Assembly: GCA_038230335.1 (NCBI GenBank)
Contig: JBBRNL010000007.1
Location: forward strand, 62,001-126,000
Source: JBBRDU01 sp038230335
GTDB taxonomy: Bacteria; Verrucomicrobiota; Verrucomicrobiia; Chthoniobacterales; UBA10450
Length of the DNA stretch: 64,000 nucleotides
Reading direction: 5' to 3'
Made by a program: the position numbers and the translations under genes. The notes under the pieces were generated by a model that was given only the letters and a program-made list of their open reading frames with translations, did not search any database and was not told where the DNA came from. Below, one piece after another: positions 1 through 10,687 of the stretch. Every line of letters starts with the position of its first letter. Within the stretch, counting starts at the first letter, position 1.

Positions 1-801
1 GATTTCTCCTTTTTCATCACAGAGCAAAACGCGATCAGCATCTCCATCGTGGGTGATGCCGACGTTCGCGCCGGTTTCCCGCACGATGCGCTGAATTTCC
101 GCGGGGTGCGTGCTGCCACAGTTCGCGTTGATGTTGGTCCCGTTAGGCTCGTTATGCGCGACCGTCACTTCGGCGCCGAGCTCTCGCAAAATACAAGGGG
201 TCGACTTGTAGGCGGCGCCGTTCGCCACGTCCACGGCAATACACATTTCTTCGAGGGACATGCGCCGCGGGAAGCTCGCCTTGGCGAATTCGACGTAGCG
301 GCCGAGCGCGTCATCGATGCGAGCGGCCCGCCCGATTTTTCCGGCGGTCGGCCGAACTGAATCGATCGCACCGGTAAACACGAGCTGCTCGATTTTTTCC
401 TCGATTTGATCGTCGAGCTTGTAGCCATCGTGTCGGAAGAACTTAATGCCATTATCTTCGTACGGATTGTGCGACGCGGAGAGCATGATGCCAGCGTCGG
501 CGCGCAACGACCGGGTGATATAGGCGACGCCCGGAGTGGGAAGTGGCCCAATGAGAAGGACGTCGACGCCGAGAGAGGTGATGCCGGCGACGAGAGCATT
601 TTCCAGCATGTATCCAGACAGCCGCGTGTCCTTGCCGAGGACGATCTTCGGACGAGCGCCTTCCGGGATGGTGCGCGGATTCAACTGCGTAAAGACATGG
701 GCGGCGGCGCGCCCCAGCTTTAAGGCTGTCTCCGCCGTAACGGGTTCGACGTTGGCGACGCCGCGAACCCCGTCGGTACCAAAAATTTTCTTGGTTTGCA
801 C
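1..801 (-). CDS. glmM: Phosphoglucosamine mutase, 3' part outside the window
   Basis: Converts glucosamine-6-phosphate to glucosamine-1-phosphate for UDP-GlcNAc, peptidoglycan and LPS synthesis in the cytoplasm. The N-terminus reads KKIFGTDGVRG, the typical GlmM opening. The catalytic phosphoserine loop follows (LSASHNPYEDNGIKFF), and then the metal-binding loop THDGDADR near the window edge. The C-terminal sugar-binding and phosphate-binding domains lie outside. A GTG at 801 is chosen because it places the GTDGVRG motif at the usual distance from the N-terminus; no ATG lies in frame nearby. It follows a membrane glycosyltransferase on the same strand after 91 bases and may be the last gene of that unit. 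Confidence 0.95.
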   Translation of the reverse strand, partial: MQTKKIFGTDGVRGVANVEPVTAETALKLGRAAAHVFTQLNPRTIPEGARPKIVLGKDTRLSGYMLENALVAGITSLGVDVLLIGPLPTPGVAYITRSLRADAGIMLSASHNPYEDNGIKFFRHDGYKLDDQIEEKIEQLVFTGAIDSVRPTAGKIGRAARIDDALGRYVEFAKASFPRRMSLEEMCIAVDVANGAAYKSTPCILRELGAEVTVAHNEPNGTNINANCGSTHPAEIQRIVRETGANVGITHDGDADRVLLCDEKGEI

Positions 802-892
802 TACGTCGTAATGGAGGCGCTGGGTTCTGCTTCGCAAACCAAATCGTGCGCGATCAGGGCAGATCGGATCGTCGAAACTGATGTGGCCTGGA

Positions 893-2624
893 TCATTTCG
901 CGGGGCTGTGGCTGCGATCGTGATCGCTCAAAAAAGCGCATTCCTTATCGAAGCCGAGCGCGAGCGTGCCCCATTTGAAAGGAAGCTTGCCCGTATCCGG
1001 TGTTTGCTCAATGACGCTGGACCATTCGCTGTAGTCACCCTTCATGATGTCGCGCAGTTTATTATCCGTGCCGCTGATCGGCGTTAAATAGAGGGCAAGG
1101 ATCGGCCCGCCCAAAACGCTGTAGTCGCTGAGCTCGGTGAGATTTTTGACGGTTATGGGAACGAGGATGCTCCGGCGGTCCGCGTACCACGCGATGGCCC
1201 AAGGCATGTCGGACGCGGTGATTTCGTCAGGCTTCATCCAGCTGTTCAAAGCTCCGATGTAAGGAGGAACATAAGGAGGCCAGTGGAAAGAAACCCGCGG
1301 CGGCCCCAGGACCATCGCATAAAGCGAATTCAGCATGGGGAAGCAACACAGCACGAAGAGCAGGACGACAAACGCGATTCGCAGCAGCCGGACTTGAAGG
1401 CCAAGCCGGCTCCATTGGACGAGCAACCAGGCAAGCCCGTAGCAGGTCATGAGCGGGATGAAGAGCAGGTGCAACTGGTTGGCCGAGACGCCTTGTTCCT
1501 CGTTTATGCCAAAAATGGCCATGCCAAAAACTGCGCCCACCCACATGGCAAGGAGCATCCAGCGAAGGGCGCTCGTCTCCGACCGTTTGAATCGGTGAAG
1601 CGACGAGGCAAAAAAGGCAAGGGCCACGACACTCCATCCAAGGTATTCGAAAATTCTTCCCATTTGCTGGATGACGTTCGTGATCATCTTGTCGCGAACT
1701 GCTCCTGGACCGATTCCTTCGGCGCTAAAGGTCAGCTGCCGCATCCAGCCCGTTTCGCTGTGACCAATGCCGTCAAGAGCCGAGTACAGAGCCAGTCCAG
1801 TCGGGTTGCCGCACACGATCCAATTGCGGATCAGCCAGGGAGTGTAGAGAACAAGAAAGGCGGACAGCACCAGGGCGGCGGCCCAACCGCGTGGGCGAAA
1901 GAAGACTCCGATAAAGATCAGGGCTGGAATGAATATCCATATAGTCAGGCCGTGGGTCAAAGCGAGCAGACCGAAACCGGCACCGACTGCGGCCAGCCAC
2001 GGACCGACCGCGCCGCTTCGATATTTTGCTTCGACGGCTCGGACCAGGGTGTAAAGCGTGGCGTTAAAAAGAAACAGCAACAGCATCTGCGGCAAACCTG
2101 AGACGGCGTATTGCCACATGGTGTCGCAGAGCAGAATGAGACTGCCGGCGAGGAGAGCGATCCATCGATCGAACAGACGCCAGGCCGTGATGAACTGGAT
2201 TACGATCGCTCCCAGAAAGAGCAGGATGGCCATGAAAGCGACTGCTCTGTCGCCGAGGTAGACCGGATCGCGTTGCGACATCTTCAAATGCGATTTGATG
2301 GGGAAGAGTGCGACCGCGTTCACCAAAGGCGGGAGAGGAGCGCTATACGTGTCGACCCAAAGTCGCTGCGCCACATTCTTACCATGGCTTTGCAGCTGCT
2401 CCACGGCCAGAGGTCGCGCATAGTTGGTGTGCCAGCCTTGACCGGATGCGATGGCGCGTCCGATCTGCGCCTGATCCATGGCTTGCGACGTGGCGAGGCC
2501 ACGGAAGTTGTACATAAAGAGAGCCGCGATACTGAATACTCCGAGCAGGGCCAGCCCCCGACGGATCCAGACCGAGCCGACCCCGGCTTCGATCGCATGG
2601 ACGGCGCGTTGAACGAATTCGGCG

Positions 2625-2635
<11 letters not shown>
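893..2635 (-). CDS. GT-C type membrane glycosyltransferase (PMT/ArnT-like)
   Basis: A 580-residue protein with about ten to twelve hydrophobic segments. The first spans residues 26-45, and an acidic loop follows (MDQAQIGR) where GT-C enzymes carry their catalytic Asp. This fits the family 39/87-type transferases that move sugars from polyprenyl-phosphate donors to lipids or proteins on the outer face of the inner membrane; donor and acceptor cannot be told from sequence. Its start overlaps the end of the ntrC-type gene by 11 bases, so the two are probably co-transcribed and translationally coupled. A GGAGAAAG ribosome-binding sequence precedes the ATG. The fold class is fairly sure, the substrate unknown. 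Confidence 0.8.
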
Positions 2636-4067
<1,432 letters not shown>

Positions 4068-4186
4068 GGGACGGACGGGTCAACTGTCCGCGAATCAAAC
4101 ATCCGCTCAACGTAAATCCACCGGGGGGTGGTGCGCTTGTGTCAGGCCGAGCGCAAGCGTGGGGTCACACGGAGTAGGTCGCTGGC

Positions 4187-5428
4187 TTAGAGTGACAAAG
4201 GTGTGGTGTGAGGCTCGTCATTTTGAACCACGGGAGGCCGCCCCGCTTCCAACATGCGAACACGGCGGTCGAGATAAGGCAGCCGCACAGTCAGAGTCAG
4301 TCCTTTTCCCTCCGTGCTTTGCATTGACAATTCGCCCCCGTGTTCCCGTACGATCCTTCGCACGATGAGCAGCCCAAGACCAGACCCGGTGGCTTTCGTG
4401 GTGAAATATGGCTCGAAAGCGTGGCTCAGATTCTCCGCGGAAATACCGCCACCCGTATCGGTAAAGCGGATCAGCACATGCGTATCGTCCATATCGGAAC
4501 GGATGCGAAGGATGCCGTGGCGCTTCATCGCTTCGAGGCTGTTTTTGATCGCATTAAAAAAAGCCTGCTTCATCTGGTCGCGATCCAGCTGAAGCAGGGG
4601 AAGATCCGAGCGTAACTCCTGCTCCACAACAACGTCGCGATCCTTGATCTCCGGTGCGAAAAAGCGAACGGCTTCCTCGATGATGGAGTTAATATTCTCG
4701 GGATGAAGCCGGGGCCGGGTCGGTCGAATGGCGCGGAGAAATTGTGTGACGATGGAGTCCAGACGCGCAATCTCAGTGCGAGCGATGGCGATGGATCCCT
4801 GGAGTTCTTCGCGCGGCTGGGCGTCGAGTTCGCGTACTTTGCGCTCCATCAATTCAAGATGGATGTGAAGCGAATTGAGCGGATTACCAATTTCGTGAGC
4901 GACGCCAGCGGCCAGCAGGGTGAGAGCGTTCAGACGTTCCGACTCCAGCGTCTGTTCGGCCGAGCGGCGGCTTTCCGTGATATCACGTAAAATCATGGCG
5001 TGGCCGACAAGCTCGCCGGCGGGCGGAGTGGCCGCTGGACTCGCGGCGGTCTCTGCTTCGCGGCGCTCCATGATCAGGGGCACGACGTAGAAATTAATAA
5101 AACGATTGGCCGGATAGAAAATTTCGATGTCGCGGCTGAGAGGCCCGCCGCTTTGCGTGAGCGAACTCCAATCGAGACCGCGCACCCTTTCATCGAGGTG
5201 TTTGCCGACCGCGTCGGGTCCCTGCAACCCGAACAATTCGCAGGCCGCTTCGTTCAGGTAAGTGATGCGACCATTCGAATCGGTCACGATGATTCCCTCC
5301 TGAATGGCGTTGAAAACGGTTTCGAGAAAACCCTTCTCCTGGGCCAGGCGCAGGAAATAATGCTGTACATCCTCGGGACCGATCCGGCCGAGGCGACCGA
5401 TGAGTTTCTCGACGAAGCTGGATTTCAT
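4187..5428 (-). CDS. PAS-containing sensor histidine kinase, NtrB type
   Basis: A 413-residue kinase with no obvious membrane segment, so probably cytoplasmic. A PAS domain covers about residues 33-150 (AIQEGIIVTDSNGRITYLN). Then comes the HisKA dimerisation helix with phospho-acceptor His178 in VAHEIGNPLNSL and a HATPase domain with N, G1 and G2 boxes (FFNAIKNSLEAM, FTDTGGGI, GSGLGL). It is encoded just before the NtrC-family regulator and should phosphorylate it. The PAS ligand is unknown. A gap of 102 bases separates it from pnp upstream. Confidence 0.92.
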   Translation of the reverse strand: MKSSFVEKLIGRLGRIGPEDVQHYFLRLAQEKGFLETVFNAIQEGIIVTDSNGRITYLNEAACELFGLQGPDAVGKHLDERVRGLDWSSLTQSGGPLSRDIEIFYPANRFINFYVVPLIMERREAETAASPAATPPAGELVGHAMILRDITESRRSAEQTLESERLNALTLLAAGVAHEIGNPLNSLHIHLELMERKVRELDAQPREELQGSIAIARTEIARLDSIVTQFLRAIRPTRPRLHPENINSIIEEAVRFFAPEIKDRDVVVEQELRSDLPLLQLDRDQMKQAFFNAIKNSLEAMKRHGILRIRSDMDDTHVLIRFTDTGGGISAENLSHAFEPYFTTKATGSGLGLLIVRRIVREHGGELSMQSTEGKGLTLTVRLPYLDRRVRMLEAGRPPVVQNDEPHTTPLSL

Positions 5429-5530
5429 GCTGGGGGCACCGCGCTGGGCCGCCGCGTTTTAAGCAACAACCATAAAGCGGGGGCGACTCGCAAACGAATG
5501 AGAACAGGAGGCCCTGCCTCCTCCTTTGTC

Positions 5531-7681
5531 TTACGCGTGCGTCTCGGCGGGAGCTGGCTGTCCGGTTTCAGATTCAGCGCGTTCTTTCAGCGCGGCCCGG
5601 CGCGAAAGTTTCACGCGCCCTTTATCATCGATGCCGATGCACTTCACCCAGATCATGTCACCCATGTTGGCGACGTCTTCGGTGCGCTTGACGCGGAAAT
5701 CCGCGAGCTCTGAAATGTGGACCAAACCGTCTCGCCCGGGGAAGACTTCGACGAAGGCGCCGAATTCCTTGATCGATACGACGCGGCCCTGATAAATCTG
5801 GCCAACCTCGATTTCGCGCGACATGCCGCCGATAATTTCCTTAGCGCGAGCCATACTCTCCGGGCTGGTCGCATAAATGTGGACCGATCCGTCGTCGTCG
5901 ATGTTAATCTCCGCGCCAGTTTCCGCCACGATGCCTTTGATTGTTTTTCCGCCCGGTCCAATGAGGGCGCCGATTTTCTCTGGATTGATTTTGATCGTCT
6001 CGATACGAGGCGCATACTTGCTCAAGTCGGCGCGCGGCTTGTCGAGGGCGGTTGCCATAAGGCCGAGGATTTTCGTCCGCGCTTCTTTGGCGCGCCCAAT
6101 TGCTTCGGCCATGATCTTGTGGCTGACGCCGCGAAGTTTCAGGTCGAGTTGAAATCCGGTGATGCCGGCTTCCGTGCCGCAGAGTTTGAAATCCATGTCG
6201 CCGAAGTGATCTTCGGATCCGATGATATCGGTGAGCAACTCATAACGTTTTAGTTCGCCGCCCTCTCCAAATTCGGTGACGAGACCGACGCTGATTCCGG
6301 CGACCGGTGTCTTGATCGGGACGCCGGCATCCATGAGGGCGAGCATGCCGCCGCAAACACTGGCCATCGACGTTGAGCCGTTCGATTCCATCACTTCGCT
6401 GCTGATCCGGATGGCGTAACGAAAGTCTTCCATGGACGGGATAATGGGCTCGAGCGAACGCTCGGCCAACGCGCCGTGACCGATCTCGCGTCGACTGGCG
6501 CCGCCGGTGCGGCCCGTTTCGCCCACGCTGAAGGGAGGGAAATTATAATGGAGCAGAAATCTCTTGGACGTTTCACCGCCGCCGTAAGCGTCGATGTTCT
6601 GGGCTTCCTCAATCGGGGCGAGCGTGGCCAGGGCGAGCGCCTGAGTTTCGCCGCGCTGGAAAATGGCCGAGCCATGGGCGCGAGGGAGAACTCCGACTTC
6701 ACAGGTAATCTGACGGAGATCCTGGTAGCCGCGGCCGTCCATGCGCTTTTGCTTGTCGAGCACGCTGATGCGAAACGCTTTCTTCTGCACGTAATCGAAA
6801 GCCTGAGAAATGGAGAACTTGTCGGCCTCAGGAAACTTGGCCAGGACAGCCGTCTTCACTTCCTCTTTCAAAGCGTTGACCGCTTTGCTCCGCGTGACCT
6901 TGCTTTCGTTGTAGAGAGCGCCTTCGATGCGTTCCCCGGCAACCTGATAGGCGATTTCGAGAATGTCCTTATTGACGGTCATGAGCGGCATCTCGCGCTT
7001 CGGTTTTCCGACTTTCGCGGCCAGCTCTTTTTGCATGCGAATCATTTCGCGGGCATGCTCATGCGCGAATTCGAGCGCCTTGATGAATTCTGCTTCGGGC
7101 AATTCGTCGGCCGCACCTTCGATCATGATGACATCGTTTTCGGTGCCGACGTAAACGAGATCGAGATCGCTTTGCTCGCGCTCCGTGTGGGTGGGGTTGG
7201 CGATAAACTTGCCATCGACCCGGGCGATCCGGACGGCCCCAATCGGACCGGCGAAGGGGATATCGGAAACGCAAAGCGCGGCGGAGGCGCCGTTCATGGC
7301 GAGCATGTCCGGGTCATTCTCACCATCCGCGCTGAGCAGGATGGAGATGATCTGCGTGTCGTAAAGATAACCGGCGGGGAAGAGCGGCCGAAGCGGCCGA
7401 TCCGTCATGCGTGAGGTAAGTGTCTCTTTTTCAGAGGGCCGGCCTTCGCGTTTGAAATAACCGCCCGGGAATTTTCCCACGGCCGCGGCTTTTTCGCGGT
7501 AATCGACCGTGAGCGGAAACCAGTCCTGCCCTTCTTTAATAGTAGTGGCTGAGACGGCGCTCACCATGACAATGGTTTCACCGCATGAGACGACGACCGC
7601 GCCGTCGGCGAGCTTGGCGATTTTGCCTGTCTCAATTGAAATTTGCGTGGACCCGATTTGGCCCGTGACCTTGTGTTGCAT
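5531..7681 (-). CDS. pnp: Polyribonucleotide nucleotidyltransferase (PNPase)
   Basis: A 716-residue phosphorolytic 3'-5' exoribonuclease, normally trimeric, and a core of RNA turnover. Two RNase PH-like halves (about residues 1-215 and 310-545) flank an alpha-helical linker. A KH domain (IGPGGKTIKGI near 560) and an S1 domain (GRVVSIKEFGAFVEV to about 690) follow. Length is usual for the family. The ATG at 7681 has a clear CAGGAGA ribosome-binding site. It lies downstream of rpsO in the conserved rpsO-pnp order. The hairpin in the 185-base gap may serve in processing or autoregulation, as in Escherichia coli. Confidence 0.98.
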   Translation of the reverse strand: MQHKVTGQIGSTQISIETGKIAKLADGAVVVSCGETIVMVSAVSATTIKEGQDWFPLTVDYREKAAAVGKFPGGYFKREGRPSEKETLTSRMTDRPLRPLFPAGYLYDTQIISILLSADGENDPDMLAMNGASAALCVSDIPFAGPIGAVRIARVDGKFIANPTHTEREQSDLDLVYVGTENDVIMIEGAADELPEAEFIKALEFAHEHAREMIRMQKELAAKVGKPKREMPLMTVNKDILEIAYQVAGERIEGALYNESKVTRSKAVNALKEEVKTAVLAKFPEADKFSISQAFDYVQKKAFRISVLDKQKRMDGRGYQDLRQITCEVGVLPRAHGSAIFQRGETQALALATLAPIEEAQNIDAYGGGETSKRFLLHYNFPPFSVGETGRTGGASRREIGHGALAERSLEPIIPSMEDFRYAIRISSEVMESNGSTSMASVCGGMLALMDAGVPIKTPVAGISVGLVTEFGEGGELKRYELLTDIIGSEDHFGDMDFKLCGTEAGITGFQLDLKLRGVSHKIMAEAIGRAKEARTKILGLMATALDKPRADLSKYAPRIETIKINPEKIGALIGPGGKTIKGIVAETGAEINIDDDGSVHIYATSPESMARAKEIIGGMSREIEVGQIYQGRVVSIKEFGAFVEVFPGRDGLVHISELADFRVKRTEDVANMGDMIWVKCIGIDDKGRVKLSRRAALKERAESETGQPAPAETHA

Positions 7682-7705
7682 ATGGCTCTCCTGGATGTGC
7701 GAGTT

Positions 7706-7790
7706 CCAGGCCGGTCACCCTGACTGTAGGTTTTAACCCCGAATGCGGGCGGGGCTAAAACCTAGAATCCAAGGTGCCGTATCGGCCTGG
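7706..7790 (-). promoter_or_regulatory. Nested hairpin between rpsO and pnp
   Basis: An inner inverted repeat at 7727-7740 and 7751-7764 (TAGGTTTTA-CCCC pairing with GGGG-TAAAACCTA, one mismatch) is enclosed by a second perfect 8-base repeat, CCAGGCCG at 7706-7713 and CGGCCTGG at 7783-7790. In E. coli the same intergenic spot carries an RNase III-cleaved hairpin through which PNPase represses its own mRNA, so this structure is a candidate for the same role or for a terminator of rpsO. The inner arm is preceded by GTAG on the plus strand and so also belongs to the GTAG-hairpin family described elsewhere. Confidence 0.65.
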
Positions 7791-7866
7791 TCGGCGCGTT
7801 ACTGTTTCTTTTTCGTTGTGGGTTGAGCCGAACGTTTCGCGAACATCGGCATCAATCAGCTCGCGG

Positions 7867-8130
7867 CTATTTCCGCAGATTCAGCTTCTCGAGTAAATTC
7901 TTGTAGCGATCCGATTTCGATCGGCTCAAGTAATCGAGCAGACTGCGGCGTTGCGCGACCATCTGGAGAAGGCCGCGCCGCGAGGAATGATCTTTGGCGT
8001 TGCTCTTCAAATGTTCCGTGAGCTGCGCGATCCGGTGCGTCAACAGTGCGACTTGTACATCGGCGCTGCCCGTATCCTTTTCGTGCAGTTGGAATTCCTT
8101 GAGGTCCAACGTTTCCGTGCTTTCTGCCAT
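7867..8130 (-). CDS. rpsO: 30S ribosomal protein S15
   Basis: An 87-residue primary 16S rRNA-binding protein (family usual 88-89). It has the S15 signature from the GSADVQVALLTHRI region through SRRGLLQMVAQRRSLLDYL to the KLNLRK end. An in-frame extension to 8169 is open, but the ATG at 8130 gives the standard S15 N-terminus (MAESTETLDLKEF). It sits upstream of pnp, as in many bacteria. Confidence 0.97.
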   Translation of the reverse strand: MAESTETLDLKEFQLHEKDTGSADVQVALLTHRIAQLTEHLKSNAKDHSSRRGLLQMVAQRRSLLDYLSRSKSDRYKNLLEKLNLRK

Positions 8131-8182
8131 AACGAAGGGCCATTGTAATTGAAGATCAGCTGTCCGCAAGTCGGGGCCGCGA

Positions 8183-8608
8183 TTAAAATGGCAAAGGTAA
8201 TCGGTCCGGTGGAATCCAGCTCTGCCGGGCGGCTGCCGAACCGATTAATTCCGGCGAGTAATGGGCATCGACCGGCTGCCGGGTCCCCCAACGCTCGGTG
8301 ATCAGGTTAATCCGCTGAAAGAGGGGGAGATCGACGTTGTAGAGAGCAGCCAAGTGTTCGAGCAGGCGCATCCAGAATGTGGTGAGAGTCTCGTGATAAA
8401 GACCCGCTGCGCCATGATGGCTGGCGAAGCTCTTTATAGAATGGCGCATTCTGGCGATCGCTTGTTCCGCCGGCATTTCGGACAAATAGCTGAGCGCCAC
8501 AGCGATGTGAGCCGGGTGAGTGAACTCGGAAGCAGGCATGCTGGCATCCTCAAAAGCGTGGACGAGCGCCACCACCTCATCGTCGTTCTTGAAATAGCAC
8601 GCCTTCAA
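8183..8608 (-). CDS. Conserved protein of unknown function with His-rich motifs
   Basis: A 141-residue soluble protein. It shows a pattern I associate with an uncharacterised bacterial family: an N-terminal segment with FTHPAHIAVALSYL, then a helix with RMRHSIKSF and the block GLYHETLTTFW. Repeated conserved His residues hint at metal binding, but no function is known to me. It lies 52 bases upstream of rpsO on the same strand and could be transcribed with it. No signal peptide or membrane segment is seen. Confidence 0.7.
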   Translation of the reverse strand: MKACYFKNDDEVVALVHAFEDASMPASEFTHPAHIAVALSYLSEMPAEQAIARMRHSIKSFASHHGAAGLYHETLTTFWMRLLEHLAALYNVDLPLFQRINLITERWGTRQPVDAHYSPELIGSAAARQSWIPPDRLPLPF

Positions 8609-8645
8609 GATGGAAAGTTGGTTCGAGGTTCCCTGACGTCGAGCA

Positions 8646-8739
8646 GGTAGGGGCGAATGACCCCAATCGCCTCATCTTTCGGCTGAAAGCGGATGGTAGA
8701 CATTGCCGTTGGAGGCAGTTCGGGTGAACCGCCCCTACC
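8646..8739. repeat. Paired inverted GTAG-hairpin element
   Basis: The ends are a perfect 10-base inverted repeat (GGTAGGGGCG at 8646-8655, its complement at 8730-8739). On the minus strand GTAG at 8738-8735 is followed by a hairpin: GGCGGTTC at 8733-8726, loop ACCC, GAACTGCC at 8721-8714, with one G-T wobble. The plus-strand end also starts with GTAG but has only a weak stem. The layout of two such units facing each other resembles the paired REP elements known from enterobacteria. It fills the gap between two minus-strand genes. Confidence 0.6.
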
Positions 8740-8759
8740 TCCCTGCGCTGAACCCGGGG

Positions 8760-9017
8760 CTAAGCCGGGTACATCTTGCCCCAGATAACGAGGAGCAGAA
8801 TTGCGCAGATGATGGACATGATAAAGCCGGCCGGGTGGAAGGAAGAACCGGGAGCCGGCTTGGAGAAGATCCGTCCGATAAGGCCGCCAATAACGGAGCC
8901 AGCGATGCCGAGAAGCGCGCATTTCCAGAATCCGAGATGCTGCTGACCGGGAAGAACGACCTCGGCGATCCAACCAATGAGTGCACCGACAATAATAGAC
9001 CAGATGATGTGTAACAT
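8760..9017 (-). CDS. GlsB/YeaQ/YmgE family membrane protein
   Basis: An 85-residue inner-membrane protein of the transglycosylase-associated/GlsB family, linked to general stress. Three hydrophobic helices with Gly-zipper spacing are visible (IIWSIIVGALIGWIAEVVLP, then a segment with GIAGSVIGGLIGRIF, then GFIMSIICAILLLVIWG). Length and the GWIAE motif match the family. It stands alone between a GTAG-hairpin element and the cupin operon. Confidence 0.9.
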   Translation of the reverse strand: MLHIIWSIIVGALIGWIAEVVLPGQQHLGFWKCALLGIAGSVIGGLIGRIFSKPAPGSSFHPAGFIMSIICAILLLVIWGKMYPA

Positions 9018-9096
9018 ATTTTTTTCGGGTTAGGCGTGAAGAGTACCATGATGGTACATGAGAAAGCGATTGTTTTTCTTCACGGGCAGGCGGGCT

Positions 9097-9426
9097 TTAG
9101 GCTTTCGCGTCGGCTGCCAGATACTCGTCGCGCGGTGGACTGAAGGTGTCGAGCACGCGCGTCTCTTCGAGCGTCTCCACCCCGTGCGGGACGTTACTGG
9201 CCAGGTAAAACGAGTCGCCGGTCACGAGTTCATACGGCTCCCCGTCAACGATCAGGCGCATGCGTCCAGCCAGGATATGGACGATTTGTTCGCTGGGATG
9301 CTTGTGCTCAGGCATTTGGCTTCCGGCGTCGAGCTGCGCGACCATCTGATACATCTCCTTTCCACTCGTTTGCGTGCGGCGTTTGATGCCGGGACATAAT
9401 TCAATCCAGGGATTGGTATTTTTCAT
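9097..9426 (-). CDS. Cupin domain protein
   Basis: A 109-residue single-domain cupin. Motif 1 is visible as HKHPSEQIVHILAGRMRL and motif 2 as DSFYLASNVPHGVETL, which supply the usual His/Glu metal ligands. Its function cannot be set from sequence; small cupins of this type often bind metabolites or protect enzymes. The ATG at 9426 overlaps the stop of the GNAT gene (ATGA), indicating translational coupling. The frame is open further upstream, but that stretch lies inside the GNAT gene. Confidence 0.85.
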   Translation of the reverse strand: MKNTNPWIELCPGIKRRTQTSGKEMYQMVAQLDAGSQMPEHKHPSEQIVHILAGRMRLIVDGEPYELVTGDSFYLASNVPHGVETLEETRVLDTFSPPRDEYLAADAKA

Positions 9427-9917
9427 AAGCCTGTTTTTTGTTTTCCGCGGGTCTGTCGATCCGCGCTGCTCATTTTGATGGAAAAATGATATGAGGCGAT
9501 TTTCATTCGTTTCGTGAAATAGAAATGGTGGGCCTCGAACCTTTGCACACCCGAATCGAGCTCCAGTTGCTGGCATTCGTGGGCGTTGGCCTCTTCGAGT
9601 AACCAGTCGAGCAGTTTTGCTCCCCACCCTTGTGATCGCGCGTTCTCGCTTGTGACCAGGTCATCGACGTAAAGGAACTTACCGGAAAAGAGTGATTCGA
9701 GATAGCGGTAGCCGGCGACAGCGCGAATCTGGCCTCCCGCTTCGAGGAACGCGAGCAGATAACCCTGGCGTTGTTGACGGCGCACCCGTTGGACAAAACC
9801 ATGGGCCGTCTTGAATTGGGGTCGCAACTCGCGCATGACGGCGTGACAGCGTCGAATTTGAAGCGGAGTCCGCGCGAGAGCGATGCGCGGCGACTTGCCG
9901 TCGCTCGATAAGCTCAT
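9423..9917 (-). CDS. GNAT family N-acetyltransferase
   Basis: A 164-residue acetyl-CoA-dependent transferase. The core is recognisable: a beta strand KFLYVDDLVTSENARSQGWG with the acyl-CoA loop R-S-Q-G-W-G-A-K-L, helix LLDWLLEEANAHEC, and a late FEAHHFYFTKRMKIASYHF segment typical of GNAT C-termini. Substrate unknown. The ATG at 9917 overlaps the stop of the preceding glycosyltransferase (ATGA), and its own stop overlaps the cupin start, so the three genes form one coupled operon. Confidence 0.85.
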   Translation of the reverse strand: MSLSSDGKSPRIALARTPLQIRRCHAVMRELRPQFKTAHGFVQRVRRQQRQGYLLAFLEAGGQIRAVAGYRYLESLFSGKFLYVDDLVTSENARSQGWGAKLLDWLLEEANAHECQQLELDSGVQRFEAHHFYFTKRMKIASYHFSIKMSSADRQTRGKQKTGL

Positions 9918-10642
9918 GTCGGTTTGCTCTCGCGTTTGCCGTCGTACCAAAGGTCGAGCTTCTCGCGGGAGCGGTAAGCCTTCAGTCCTCCTAGCATCAT
10001 ACAGGTGGAACGCCACCAGAGGTGCCGGCCGGAATGCATGCGCAACTTTCGCCCCGAGGTGACCATGGGTTCGCGCAGGATTTTGAAAGGTCCGAGCCTC
10101 TTCAACGCAAGGCTGAGAAAAACCTCTTCCCCGGCGAAGTACCGCTCATCGAATCCTCCGATGCTGTCGAAGTTCTTCCGAGTGGTGAAAATGAAGGCAC
10201 CCGCGCCAAGTTTGTTCGCGAAGTAGAGCAGGCAGAATAGTTTCACAAAGACGCCACCCCAAAAGGGGACATTGGCGTCAGTCACGATGCGGGCACTGCC
10301 GCCGGAACATCCAGCGCGCAGAGCCGCGATTCCGTCGCGAATGTGGATGGCGTTAATGCGCGTGTCGGCATCGACGAAGAACAGGATCTCGCCGCGGGAA
10401 TGTTTCGCGCCGGCATTTCTGGCCGCGGCGATTTGGCGACGATTGATTGGTAAGACCACGGCTCCGGCCGCCTGGGCGAGTGCCGCCGTCGCATCGGTTG
10501 ACGCATCGTCGACCACGATCATCTCGTAACTCTCTTTGGCCGTGGCGGCGGCCTGCCGAATGGCAAGGAGCGTGGCCGGAAGCTCCAATTCTTCGTTATA
10601 AGCCGGGACAATGAACGAAATCACTCTTTGTTCACAATCCAA
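9914..10642 (-). CDS. Family 2 glycosyltransferase
   Basis: A 242-residue soluble GT-A enzyme. It shows the N-terminal strand ISFIVPAYNEE, the nucleotide-binding segment MIVVDDASTDAT, the metal-binding DxD-type motif FFVDADTR, and a later GGFDERYFAGEEVFLSL acceptor-site motif. It probably transfers a sugar onto a lipid or polysaccharide. No ATG is in frame: either TTG at 10642 or GTG at 10624 (giving MISFIVPAYN) must be the start. The open frame runs back to the TGA that ends the decayed C-terminal module at 10688. First gene of a coupled operon with GNAT and cupin. Confidence 0.85.
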   Translation of the reverse strand: MDCEQRVISFIVPAYNEELELPATLLAIRQAAATAKESYEMIVVDDASTDATAALAQAAGAVVLPINRRQIAAARNAGAKHSRGEILFFVDADTRINAIHIRDGIAALRAGCSGGSARIVTDANVPFWGGVFVKLFCLLYFANKLGAGAFIFTTRKNFDSIGGFDERYFAGEEVFLSLALKRLGPFKILREPMVTSGRKLRMHSGRHLWWRSTCMMLGGLKAYRSREKLDLWYDGKRESKPT

Positions 10643-10687
10643 GCATCGCCCTGCTTGGCAAGGACGGTCTCGGCCGTGACCAGCGGT

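Noticed and set aside
1283..2101. Plus-strand frame of 272 codons opposite the GT-C gene
   Set aside because: No hydrophobic or domain pattern; the minus strand shows consistent membrane helices.
4068..4186. Sigma-54 promoter for the NtrC-type regulator's own operon
   Set aside because: No GG-N10-GC pattern with the usual TGGCAC/TTGC surroundings that I could defend.
6476..7414. Plus-strand frame of 312 codons opposite pnp
   Set aside because: pnp is unmistakable on the minus strand; the plus frame is a codon-bias shadow.
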